Below are positions 17,017 to 24,397 of a stretch of DNA of 29,847 nt, in pieces. The position numbers and the translations under genes are program-made. How positions within the stretch are numbered: position 1 is the first letter of the stretch; the number at the start of each line of letters is the position of its first letter. Below the pieces are notes generated by a model. That model was given only the letters and a program-made list of their open reading frames with translations, had not been told where the DNA came from and did not search any database. Source of the stretch: DASRCB01 sp035653295 (lineage in GTDB: Bacteria > Acidobacteriota > Terriglobia > Bryobacterales > Bryobacteraceae); the NCBI GenBank assembly GCA_035653295.1, contig DASRCB010000400.1, positions 1 to 29,847 on the forward strand. The letters are read 5' to 3'.

Positions 17017-17217
17017 ATCGCCGGAGCGCCGTGCCCACCAACAGGCCGGGTGTAATCCAAGCGAGCTGCGAACGGTCTTTGGGGCTCAGTGACCGCAAGC
17101 CAAACACCGCTTGCCCTTCCGCATCGCCGATACAAGGATGATCCGGCCCCGAAATAAACGCACGGTTGCTCGTACCATCACGTTGGTGACTTCTGCGGCC
17201 AGCATGGCGCGACTAGG

Positions 17218-17571
17218 CTAAAACCAGCTCGTGGAGAATGTCCGCCGCTTGCCGGGGGCGCCCGGCGCGAGGCCGCGCGCCGCGCCCTTGGCGGCGGCAG
17301 ACGAGGCCAGTACGGTGCCGCCAACGGCCGTACAGAAAGTCAGGCAACCGTTGAGAACGGAAAGAAAATAGTCACTGGGGACATGCGCATTGCGCGACGC
17401 ATAGGTGCCCTAAAGGGCGATGACGTCCGAAACCGCCAGAGCCAGCCAGCGCGGATTGAAGTTGAACGCCGCCTGAATCGAGTTGCAGACGACGAAGACG
17501 ATGGCTGACGCACCCGCAACCGTGAAAAAGCTTTGGTCGGTAAAAAACTGATTGGGCAGGGAGGCTTGCAT
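17218..17571 (-). pseudogene. Small two-helix membrane protein with in-frame amber codon
   Basis: From the ATG at 17571 the minus strand reads MQASLPNQFFTDQSFFTVAG, ASAIVFVVCNSIQAAF, then NPRWLALAVSDVIAL, TAG (17410-17412, codon 54), then GTYASRNAHVPSDYFLSVLN, GCLTFCTAVGGTVLASSAAA and a natural TAG at 17218-17220. Text on both sides of the amber codon looks like one protein with two membrane helices, so the codon is probably a nonsense mutation or a sequencing error. Recoding is not supported by anything else. Function unknown. Confidence 0.55.
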
Positions 17572-17656
17572 ATCGGCGTTTCTGCCATCATATGCGACGC
17601 ATCGTGAGTTTTCGGCAGGGGTGCAGAGGTGGGCGGGTCCAGGGTCGCCGGAGCCG

Positions 17657-18049
17657 TTACGACAGCAGAAGTTGGCGTCCGCGTGAGAACCGGAGCAACT
17701 CTTCCGCGCCCATCACAGGATTCTCAAGCCAGGGTTCGTCTTCGATTTCGTCGTCAGGATCATCGATCTCCATCACCGGATCGGGCGGAGCCAGAAACTT
17801 CTTACGTTCCAGATCGTCGAGGTAGGTGCGAATCTCCTCAGGTGTAAAGATGCGCCGAATTTCATCGACGAACGCCGGCACCTCCGCGGCGAACTCCGCA
17901 TCCTGCTCCGATGCCATCAGGAACGTGAAGAGTTTCTCACCGACCAGATAGTCCAGAGCGTCGTTCAGGCCGAAGCTCTCTCGGATGTCTTCGGTTGCGG
18001 CGCACTGGTCGATCCAGACCTTATGGAACTCGATGGATGAACTGCTCAT
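17657..18049 (-). CDS. Acidic protein coupled to the serine recombinase
   Basis: 130 residues, strongly acidic, mostly helical: VWIDQCAATEDIRESFGLND, ALDYLVGEKLFTFLMASEQD, then AFVDEIRRIFTPEEIRTYLD and an Asp/Glu-rich linker (MEIDDPDDEIEDEP). The ATG overlaps the recombinase stop (ATGA), so it is translated with it. No known domain recognised. The co-translation with a resolvase suggests a recombination accessory or regulator within the same mobile unit. Confidence 0.7.
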   Translation of the reverse strand: MSSSSIEFHKVWIDQCAATEDIRESFGLNDALDYLVGEKLFTFLMASEQDAEFAAEVPAFVDEIRRIFTPEEIRTYLDDLERKKFLAPPDPVMEIDDPDDEIEDEPWLENPVMGAEELLRFSRGRQLLLS

Positions 18050-18702
18050 GAGCGATTCCTTTCTCCGAGGATACGCCGAACCGATGTGCGGCCGATGCCG
18101 AGTCGCCGTGCGATCTCGGCTTTGCTGACGCCGGCGCGGTAAAGCTTCCGGATCTGACCGGCCTTCTTTGCCGCCGTCAGAGGCCGCCCGAAGCGCTTCC
18201 CCTTCAGCCTCGCTTCGGCGATACCGGCACGAATCCGCTCGCGCAGGATCTCATGTTCGAACTCGGCGAACACCGAGAGCAACCCTGCCATGGCGCGGCC
18301 CGTCGGCGTAGTCAGATCCAGCGCTTCGGTGAGCGACACAAAACCGACGCCCAACTCAGAGAGTTCTTTCAGCGTCACGACCAGATCGACAAGCGACCGA
18401 CCCCAGCGATCCAGCCGCCAGACGAGCACCGCGTCGATGTTACGTCGGCGCGCGGCAGCCAACAGCCTCTCCCGCGGGTCGCGTTCGGACGCGCCGGAAC
18501 CAACCTCTTTGATCTGGACCGCTACCGTCCAGCCGCGCCTGGTGGCGTATTCCCGCATGGCGCGCATCTGCAGCGACACAGTCTGCTGGTCGTGAGTCGA
18601 GACCCGTGCGTACAGCCCCACGCGAAACATTTTCGCTGCTTCCTGGCGCTGGCCAAAAGCCCTCTGCGATTTGGCTGTTTCCACTGCCGGCTTGGCGGCC
18701 AT
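18046..18702 (-). CDS. Serine recombinase (resolvase/invertase family)
   Basis: Up to 218 residues. The catalytic domain begins at VGLYARVSTHDQQT with Ser35 as nucleophile, then LLAAARRRNIDAVLVWRLDR with RWGRSLVDL (conserved Arg pair) and FAEFEHEILRERIRAGIAEA (long E helix). The C-terminus is a helix-turn-helix (AGVSKAEIARRLGIGRTSVR). Length and order are those of Tn3-type resolvases and DNA invertases, which recombine short sites within one element. Translation may begin at Met25 (18630), closer to the domain. It overlaps the acidic partner 17657-18049. The neighbouring IS66 remnant suggests they travel in a transposon. Confidence 0.88.
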   Translation of the reverse strand: MAAKPAVETAKSQRAFGQRQEAAKMFRVGLYARVSTHDQQTVSLQMRAMREYATRRGWTVAVQIKEVGSGASERDPRERLLAAARRRNIDAVLVWRLDRWGRSLVDLVVTLKELSELGVGFVSLTEALDLTTPTGRAMAGLLSVFAEFEHEILRERIRAGIAEARLKGKRFGRPLTAAKKAGQIRKLYRAGVSKAEIARRLGIGRTSVRRILGERNRS

Positions 18703-18766
18703 TTGGAGCGACCTGGTCCGCAGGGCCTTAAGCTAATGCTTTCGGCCACACAACCGGACCATCATA

Positions 18767-19569
18767 TTATGCGGCCGCAGTGGCTGCGTCGCGACGGTAG
18801 TTCCAGGGCATCCACTCGGACGGACGAACGGCCAGCTCTGCGGGATGCCGGAGCAACTCCGTCAGGTAGTCGAATGGATTGACTTTGTTCAGCTCGCAGG
18901 TGTGGATCAGGCTCATGAAGAGGTCACCCACCCGTGCTCCGTTCACAGACCTGTAGAAGAGCGCATTTTTGCGATGCAGGATCGCCTTCTTCAGCGCTCT
19001 TTCGGCAACATTGTTATCGAGAGGCGAGCCTGCCTTCCGCAGGAACAAGGTTAGCTTCGCCCAGTGCCGCAACAGATAAGAGATGGCCTTGCCCAGCCCG
19101 GAGTTGGGCTCTGTTCTGTGGTCCCGAAACTGCGCTTCCATCCATTCGTGCAGCTCCTGCATCAGGGGTGCGCTGTGCTCCTGATGAAGCCGCAATCGAC
19201 TTTCCGGCGACAGTTGCCGTTCTCTCGCCACTGCATCTATTTGATAGACGTTGCTCAAAGTCTCCAGCACGTACCGGCTTTGCTCCGGGAAGCTGGCGGC
19301 AACGTCGATCACCTGCCGTCTTCCATGGGCCAGACAGTTGGCCAGCAGAACTTCAAGGCCCGGAAGCTTGGGTGTGTTGCGCGAGAGAGCATCACACATC
19401 TGAATGGGCGCGTCCAGTTCCGCCGCGCGCCGTTTCAGAACATCGGCGAGATTCTCTCCCGCGTGTTTTGCTCCGGTAAAGTACAGAGCAATCTTCCATC
19501 CGCCCGAGATCGATATGATGCCGCTGGTGAAAACACCTGTACGTTCATCATCGGGCCTGCGCATGTCCG
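18767..19569 (-). pseudogene. IS66-family transposase, C-terminal half
   Basis: About 267 residues of an IS66 TnpC-type transposase: RTGVFTSGI, KHAGENLADVLKRRA, PIQMCDALSRNTP, LLANCLAHGRRQ, NSGLGKAISYLLRHWAKLTL, GSPLDNNVAERALKKAILHR with the catalytic Glu, and the IS66 C-terminal box WMPWNYR. The family is about 500 residues long; everything before RRPDDERTG is missing. The cut coincides with the left end of the IS21-type element at 19570, so that insertion, perhaps with a deletion, truncated it. Apparent codons beyond 19570 belong to the IS21 end. Confidence 0.85.
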
Positions 19570-19650
19570 TGGCGCCGAGAGATGGGGCCAGTTTGGCAGG
19601 GCCACGAGGGGCCAGGGCGCCGCGGGTTGATGGCGGCCAGGGCGCCGCAG
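19570..19650 (+). repeat. IS21-type left end with repeated motif
   Basis: TGGCGCCGAGAGATGGGGCC at the edge, followed by GGCCAGGGCGCCGC twice within about 40 bases. Multiple short repeats at the ends are the usual transposase-binding arrangement of IS21 elements. Confidence 0.55.
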
Positions 19651-19805
19651 TGAAAGGCTCACCAACCGCACCCGCGATGCGGCGAAAACAGGATAACCGG
19701 GCAGAGCCGGTCAGCATGCGATAGACTCGCGGAACCGGATCGGCTGCGCCCCGGAGAGGAACGTGACTCTCCTCCGGGGCATGAGCTTCCGGGAGCCACA
19801 CTCCC

Positions 19806-20343
19806 GTGGGCCCTGTCGAGGATTCTACATGTCCACGCAATGACCGGCGATGCGGGGCGAAAGCCCGGCGGCGCCCGCGGCCGCGTTGCTGTCTTCTGAA
19901 AGGATGCGAGCGGCGTTTTCGTCCACGGCATGCTGCGCAGCGCTATTGCAGTTCGGAGTGCGGACAGGCCGCACGGCGCTGGTCGCGCTGGAAGGCCCAG
20001 CAGAGTTACCGGGCGACGGCTGAGGGCAAAGAGAAACGCAATGGGCAGAGCCGGCGATATCGTGAGCGAGTCAAAAGCCGCCAGCAGACAGCGCCCGAAG
20101 AAGCGGTTGCGGAGCCCGCGAGGGTAATCACTCCGAACTTTTTTCGACTGCTGTTGCGACCGGCCAGGCTGCTATGAAGGCTTCGTGCGACAGCGTCGCT
20201 CACCGGGCCAGCGCTTCTGTTCACGGACCTGCCGGCGGGCTCTGGAACGAGTCCGGCAACGCGAACGCCGCTGGCAACGCGCATCGCGCCGAGCAGTGGC
20301 GGATCTGAGCCACGCACTACGCGAGTTAAGCCCGACATATTGA
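19806..20343 (+). pseudogene. Double zinc-finger protein of the IS21-type element, frameshifted
   Basis: From about GTG 19806 it reads a first Cys module (KGCERRFRPRHAAQRYCSSE, then C), a basic helix ARRWSRWKAQQSYRATAEGK and a basic stretch (RRYRERVKSR). A run of six T (20139-20144) shifts the frame; with five T it continues FDCCCDRPGCYEGFV, RQRRSPGQRFCSRTCRRALE and RVRQRERRW to TGA 20341-20343. The second part repeats the plan of the first (GC-x-x-x-F, then R-F/Y-C-S-x-x-C), so two related zinc fingers are present. The stop overlaps the TTG start of the ParB-like gene. Probably DNA-binding; its job in transposition is unknown. Confidence 0.65.
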
Positions 20344-21296
20344 TCTCAGCGAGCGACCCGACTTACATTCGACCTGTGCTGCGCTGGGCCAGTGACAATG
20401 TGCTGCAACTCCGGCCCGAGGAGATCGGCGAGCATTACGGACGCTACCGCCTGCACGTGCCGGAAGCCGAACGCGCCATGGCCAGGTCGCTGGAGCGCTA
20501 CGGGCAGTTGTCGCCAGTAGTGGTGTGCCGCCGCAACGATCGCTATGAGCTGATCGACGGCTTCAAACGCCTGGGCGCGGCGCGAACGCTGGAGCAGATC
20601 GGTTACCTGTCGGCCCGGCTGATGGAGGCCGACGAGCGCACGCTGAAAGCCGCCATCTACGGGCTCAACCGCGCCGGCGGCCGGACGCGCGAACTCGAGG
20701 AAGCCTGGATCGTTCACGCGCTGGTACGCGAGGACGGGATGAGTCAGGTAGAAGTGGCCGAGTTGCTGGGACGGCACAAGAGCTGGGTATGCCGGCGGCT
20801 GGCGCTGATCGAACGGCTGAGCGCGAAGGCGCGCGACGATCTTCGGGTTGGTCTGTTGTCGCCTACGGCGGCGCGCGAGATCGTGAGGTTGCCGCAGGGC
20901 AACCAGGCGGAGGTGCTCGACGCGGTGCGACGCGAAGCGCTGTCGCGGGCGGAGCTGGCAGCTGTGGTGGATCTGTGGCTGGGGTGTGGGGACCGCAGCC
21001 AGCAACAGTACATTCTGGCGCATCCGCGCGAAGCGCTCTCCCAGGCCAAAGGGGTGACCGTTGCGGGTCGCGATCCGCGGCTGAGCGTAGCCGGCAATCA
21101 GGTCTGGAAGCGAGTTGGACTTTTGCTCGATGTGTTGGGCCGCATGGAGGTCTGGCTGGCCCATCATGGCCGCGCCGGGCTCACTCCGGAGGATCGCACG
21201 CTGCTGGCGCCGCGGTTTGAAAAGCTGTCGCGGGATGCCGCCTCGGTTGCCGCTCTGAGCCGGGATCTGGTCAGCGAGATGAAAACGGCGGCATGA
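20340..21296 (+). CDS. ParB-like protein of the IS21-type element
   Basis: 318 residues from TTG 20340, overlapping the previous stop, with ATGA overlap to istA. Residues about 28-105 form a ParB/Spo0J N-terminal domain (YRLHVPEAERAMARSLERYG, then RYELIDGFKRLGAAR, a variant of the GERRxRA nucleotide-binding box). Residues about 120-180 form the KorB/ParB helix-turn-helix (DGMSQVEVAELLGRHKSWVC, RRLALIERLS). The remainder is helical. ParB proteins bind short DNA sites and spread as CTP-dependent clamps; ParB-like proteins in transposons could choose targets or mark DNA. No parA lies nearby, so chromosome partition is unlikely. Confidence 0.85.
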   Translation: MISASDPTYIRPVLRWASDNVLQLRPEEIGEHYGRYRLHVPEAERAMARSLERYGQLSPVVVCRRNDRYELIDGFKRLGAARTLEQIGYLSARLMEADERTLKAAIYGLNRAGGRTRELEEAWIVHALVREDGMSQVEVAELLGRHKSWVCRRLALIERLSAKARDDLRVGLLSPTAAREIVRLPQGNQAEVLDAVRREALSRAELAAVVDLWLGCGDRSQQQYILAHPREALSQAKGVTVAGRDPRLSVAGNQVWKRVGLLLDVLGRMEVWLAHHGRAGLTPEDRTLLAPRFEKLSRDAASVAALSRDLVSEMKTAA

Positions 21297-21482
21297 GGGA
21301 AGCCACGCGCAATGAGATCGTTCGTCTGCATTATTCCGGGGCTTCCGATCGAGGCATCGCGCGTGCGCTGGGAATCGACCGCAAGAGCGTGTGCCGCGTG
21401 CTGAGCGAACACCGCCAGGCCAGAGCCGGAGAGACCGCCAGCGAACGATCGAGCCGGCCGAGTCTGATCGATCCTTATAAGG
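21293..21482 (+). pseudogene. istA: istA transposase, 5' part (interrupted)
   Basis: Starts with ATG overlapping the ParB-like stop: MREATRNEIVRLHYSGASDR, GIARALGIDRKSVCRVLSEH, a helix-turn-helix that binds the element ends, then SLIDPYK. At 21482 the coding sequence is cut by the IS1595-type element and resumes at 24398 with KDQIAQLLERYPNLT. The small frame that continues to 21493 ends in the inserted element. Confidence 0.85.
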
Positions 21483-21506
21483 GCAATAATTAACTTGACA
21501 ACTCAC
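21483..21506 (+). repeat. IS1595-type left terminal inverted repeat
   Basis: GCAATAATTA followed by ACTTGACAACTCAC. The inner 14 bases are identical to the right repeat. Confidence 0.9.
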
Positions 21507-21626
21507 GAACAAAACGAGGGGCTCAATGCACGTTTAACGTGAGAGAATGGTTGTGTCCTCCTCACCGAGCGGCCCTCCTGAATAGCGAACGGGCTCGCCT
21601 CTCTCTGCCGAGGGCAGGGAGGCATT

Positions 21627-21950
21627 ATGGCGAGCGCAAATATGCCGTGCAGCGTCCGCGCTGACCTGGTTGCTCAGATCAGCAAACTTCATGAACACTA
21701 CTCTGATCTCATTTCGGAGCGAATCTCCGCGCAAACCAGCGACAGTATGCTCTCAGTGTATTGTCGAAGGGCTGAGTGGCAGGCGATCTCGGATCATTGC
21801 AAAGGCCTGCGGCGCTTGCTGGCCGATCACGACGACATTCACGGATGCGCGCCCGGTATTCAGTCGAACGCCGCACGGCTGCAAGTCAACCTGGTTTTTT
21901 CGTCCGCTTCTTGCGCTCACGCTGCTTCTTCCACTTCCCTTCAGCCTTGA
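21627..21950 (+). CDS. Small cargo protein, plus strand
   Basis: 107 residues; ATG at 21627 with AGGGAGG upstream. The first 75 residues look protein-like and helical (VRADLVAQISKLHEHYSDLI, YCRRAEWQAISDHCKGLRRL). The last third is antisense to 21886-22050 and poor, so the frame may originally have ended earlier. No family recognised. Confidence 0.45.
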   Translation: MASANMPCSVRADLVAQISKLHEHYSDLISERISAQTSDSMLSVYCRRAEWQAISDHCKGLRRLLADHDDIHGCAPGIQSNAARLQVNLVFSSASCAHAASSTSLQP

Positions 21951-22050
21951 GCAAGTCTTCCTTTGAAACAGTGAGTGCCATTGACAGCGCGTTGCTGAGG
22001 CGTTCGCCCGGTGTATCGCCGGGCACGTGGGGCGGCGGGAGTGGTTTCAT
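21886..22050 (-). CDS. Small basic cargo protein
   Basis: 54 residues from the ATG at 22050: MKPLPPPHVPGDTPGERLSN, then ALTVSKEDLLKAEGKWKKQR and a run of Lys/Arg to the stop. The Pro-rich start, VSKEDLL helix and basic tail fit a small nucleic-acid-associated protein. I know similar short proteins from memory beside transposons but not their function. Downstream of the 42- and 276-residue genes on the same strand. Confidence 0.55.
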   Translation of the reverse strand: MKPLPPPHVPGDTPGERLSNALSMALTVSKEDLLKAEGKWKKQRERKKRTKKPG

Positions 22051-22117
22051 CCAGCCCTATGATACAGTGGCAGGTCTTTTGGCACAACGAGTTGCAAACG
22101 TGTTGATTCGCTGGTAC

Positions 22118-22246
22118 TTAAAGTGATAGAATCGCAACAGAAGGGGGTGAGCCCCCGCCACCGTAGGCGTTGGGGGCTACCCGGTAGAGCCGAACGTGAT
22201 AGGCACGTCCGACTCCGTCGTGGAACGAAATGACGCTGCTGGTCAT
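22118..22246 (-). CDS. Very small cargo protein
   Basis: 42 residues from the ATG at 22246, chosen for the excellent ribosome site AAGGAGG directly upstream: MTSSVISFHDGVGRAYHVRL, then YRVAPNAYGGGGSPPSVAIL. Compact beta character, Gly-rich end. No family recognised. The ribosome site makes translation credible in spite of its size. Confidence 0.5.
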   Translation of the reverse strand: MTSSVISFHDGVGRAYHVRLYRVAPNAYGGGGSPPSVAILSL

Positions 22247-22348
22247 CGTTCCTCCTTGTTCCGCACTTCTTAGTCGTTGTGCGGAAGGTCGGCAGGCGGT
22301 CTGGGTGGTAATCTTCGCCAAAGGTCTCACCAGCCAGACCGCTTTCGA

Positions 22349-23179
22349 TTAGGTACCTGCTGTTTTCTCCACCTCCGCTTTTGCAGCCAAAACCTGAGCG
22401 ATTCCACTGAAGAATGCTGCGATCCTGTCAGCGCGCCAGTTTGCCATTTCCGTGAGATCAACGTCGAAACTGACATTGAAGCGCATCGTCCCTTGCGCCA
22501 TTTGCGAGAACGTCGTAGCGACCTTTGGTCGCAGTCCCTGGGGTACTTGCTCTGGCGTGGTCTCCTTGCTGTCGGCTTTTGGCAATTGTGTTTGGGGGGA
22601 CTGCGCTCCCTCGGACGCCGTCACGATACGCTTTCGCAGCATGCTCCCATCTCTCTGAACGATTGCTGCCGCTTCCATGAAATCGACGATCATTTTTAGG
22701 TTGCGCCGGTAGTCTGGTCCAGCCGTCGCTGCATCGGCCAACTGCCCGATAGCTTCATCCTCTTCCATTGGGCGAAACGACAACTTAGGCAGAATAGCCT
22801 GTCCCGCCCACGAGGACTCGAGAAGCGGAGCCAGTTTTTGCGCGGCACTTTCCTTGTTCCAATCGTACGCTCGAAAGAACGCCTGCACTTCCGCAGAAAC
22901 GATCCAGCCGTTTTCACTCTTCTGAATGAACCCGATGCTGCTGAGGAAGCCGTTGCACATCGAGACGGTCTCGGCAACGAGACCTACTATGGACGCGACC
23001 TCAGAATTTGTGACAAGTTTCGTGCCCTGTGCACTGGCCGCAGCGTACGCGCGGAGAATCTCCAACTGCTTTGCCAGCGCCACGCGATCAAAAGGCAGCG
23101 TCTTACTCGGTTTTGCTTTTCGGGTGGCTGTTTCGTCGGTGACAAGAGCCGGACCGACAGCCTTGCTGTGAGATGCCAT
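22349..23179 (-). CDS. Cargo protein of unknown function, winged-helix-like
   Basis: 276 residues, ATG at 23179 with AAGGAGG upstream. The N-terminal half (about 30-160) looks like a winged helix with a growth/effector part: VALAKQLEILRAYAAASAQG, TKLVTNSEVASIVGLVAETV, FLSSIGFIQKSENGWIVSAE. A helical section to about 175 (MIVDFMEAAAIVQRDGSML) and a Pro/Gln-rich linker are followed by a C-terminal segment FNVSFDVDLTEMANWRADRI. The plan recalls DUF5343-type proteins, but I cannot confirm it. Complete and well expressed by its signals, so it may give the host a selectable or defensive trait. Confidence 0.7.
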   Translation of the reverse strand: MASHSKAVGPALVTDETATRKAKPSKTLPFDRVALAKQLEILRAYAAASAQGTKLVTNSEVASIVGLVAETVSMCNGFLSSIGFIQKSENGWIVSAEVQAFFRAYDWNKESAAQKLAPLLESSWAGQAILPKLSFRPMEEDEAIGQLADAATAGPDYRRNLKMIVDFMEAAAIVQRDGSMLRKRIVTASEGAQSPQTQLPKADSKETTPEQVPQGLRPKVATTFSQMAQGTMRFNVSFDVDLTEMANWRADRIAAFFSGIAQVLAAKAEVEKTAGT

Positions 23180-23375
23180 TGAAGGCCTCCTTGGAATCTT
23201 CGCCGCCTCAATTCTCTCAGAGCCGACGGAGGCTTGTCAAATGGGTGCTGGACTCAGGTCAAGTGCGGCGTGATGCCGTTAGACATAAAACAGGTCAGCT
23301 ATGCTTTGTGTGATTTGTCCGAAGTGATATGGCCAGTATTCGCTGGCTTCCTTCTGCCTCTCCCCTGCCGCGCTG

Positions 23376-24350
23376 TCAGATGAGAGGCATCGATGATTGA
23401 CCGTCGGCATTTTTTCCGGTCAGCCGATCCCACGTCAGCCGCTTGCCGACGATCTGAGAAACCGCAAGGCTGAACCGATCGCCATCGTTCAGGTCCTTCC
23501 GGTTGTTGTAGCGAAATGCCTGCTCGTCCAAGTAGCGGAACAGGTGGAACGGCTCAACACTCACGTACGTGCCGTTGATGCTGCGCTTCAACAGCGACCA
23601 GAAATTCTCCAGGCCGTTCGTGTGGACGCGGCCATCGACGTACTTCTCGGCATGGCCGATTACCTGATGCGCGTATTCGCATTCCAGCCCATCGTAGGAC
23701 AGCAGGGCATCGGTATAGAGCGCAGCGCCAGCTTCGACGTGCTTGCGGACTTCGGCCTGAAGCGCTTTCTTCCGGCGATTCGGAACTACTACCGTGCGGA
23801 CCTTACTCTCGCCGTTCTCGCCGCGCTGAAGGATTCCCATCACGGCTACCTTATCCGTCGGGCCGGTTGCGGTGATGCGGCGCTTTCGCTTGTCGATATG
23901 CATGTTCCGCGCCTTGCCGCCGATGAACGTTTCGTCCGCTTCGCACTCGCCGCTGAGCTTATTGCCGCCGTCAGTCATGCCGAGCGCAAACCGGATGCGG
24001 TGATCCATGAACCACGCCGTCTTTTGGCTGACGCCGATGGCGCGATGCACTTCGTAGGAACTGACGCCGTTCTTGCAATTCACGACCAGCCACATCGCGA
24101 CGAGCCACTTGTCCAGCCCGAGTGGGGAATCCTCGAAGATCGTTCCGGTTTTGGCCGTGAACTGGCGAAGGTCATGCTTGCGGCCACACTGCCAGCGGTT
24201 GTACTTCGGCTGAAACGTTACGCTGTCACTGCCGCAACGCGGGCAGCGGACGCCGTTCGGCCAGCGGTGCGCGACCAGATACTCGCGGCAGTTGTTCGGG
24301 TCTGCGAAGTAGAGAACTGCTTCCTGAAGAGTGTCCGGTCCCGTTCCCAT
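23376..24350 (-). CDS. IS1595-family (ISXO2-like) transposase
   Basis: 324 residues. N-terminal zinc ribbon (CPRCGS at 36-41, Cys55 and His59) for DNA binding, then WLVAMWLVVNCKNGVSSYEV and the DDE-like core: GECEADETFIGGKARN (first Asp/Glu), VGHAEKYVDGRVHTNGLENF region and LFRYLDEQAFRYNNRKD at the end, all as in ISXO2-type transposases. Length is typical and the frame is complete. It moves the surrounding element (21483-24397) by cut or copy and makes 8-bp duplications. The start lies 24 bases inside the right inverted repeat. Confidence 0.92.
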   Translation of the reverse strand: MGTGPDTLQEAVLYFADPNNCREYLVAHRWPNGVRCPRCGSDSVTFQPKYNRWQCGRKHDLRQFTAKTGTIFEDSPLGLDKWLVAMWLVVNCKNGVSSYEVHRAIGVSQKTAWFMDHRIRFALGMTDGGNKLSGECEADETFIGGKARNMHIDKRKRRITATGPTDKVAVMGILQRGENGESKVRTVVVPNRRKKALQAEVRKHVEAGAALYTDALLSYDGLECEYAHQVIGHAEKYVDGRVHTNGLENFWSLLKRSINGTYVSVEPFHLFRYLDEQAFRYNNRKDLNDGDRFSLAVSQIVGKRLTWDRLTGKNADGQSSMPLI

Positions 24351-24373
24351 GCTTCAATGATGCTCCGGAAACG

Positions 24374-24397
24374 GTGAGTTGTCAAGTATATTGTTGC
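24374..24397 (-). repeat. IS1595-type right terminal inverted repeat
   Basis: GTGAGTTGTCAAGT followed by ATATTGTTGC; pairs with 21483-21506. Confidence 0.9.

Larger units (their letters stand above)
21483..24397 (-). mobile_element. IS1595-type transposon with cargo genes, inserted in istA
   Basis: 2,915 bp bounded by 24-bp inverted repeats (21 of 24 identical) and flanked by TTATAAGG on the left and TTATAAAGG on the right, an 8-bp duplication as known for IS1595 (with one extra A). Removing it rejoins IstA as DPYKDQIAQL. Contents on the minus strand: a DDE transposase, a 276-residue protein, a 42-residue and a 54-residue protein; one small plus-strand frame near the left end. Passenger genes are known for the IS1595 family. 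Confidence 0.88.

Noticed and set aside
20346..21512. 388-residue minus frame opposite the ParB-like gene
   Set aside because: Shadow of a gene with strong ParB motifs and correct overlaps.
23397..24377. 326-residue plus frame opposite the IS1595 transposase
   Set aside because: Mirror of the transposase codons; it also ends inside the terminal repeat.
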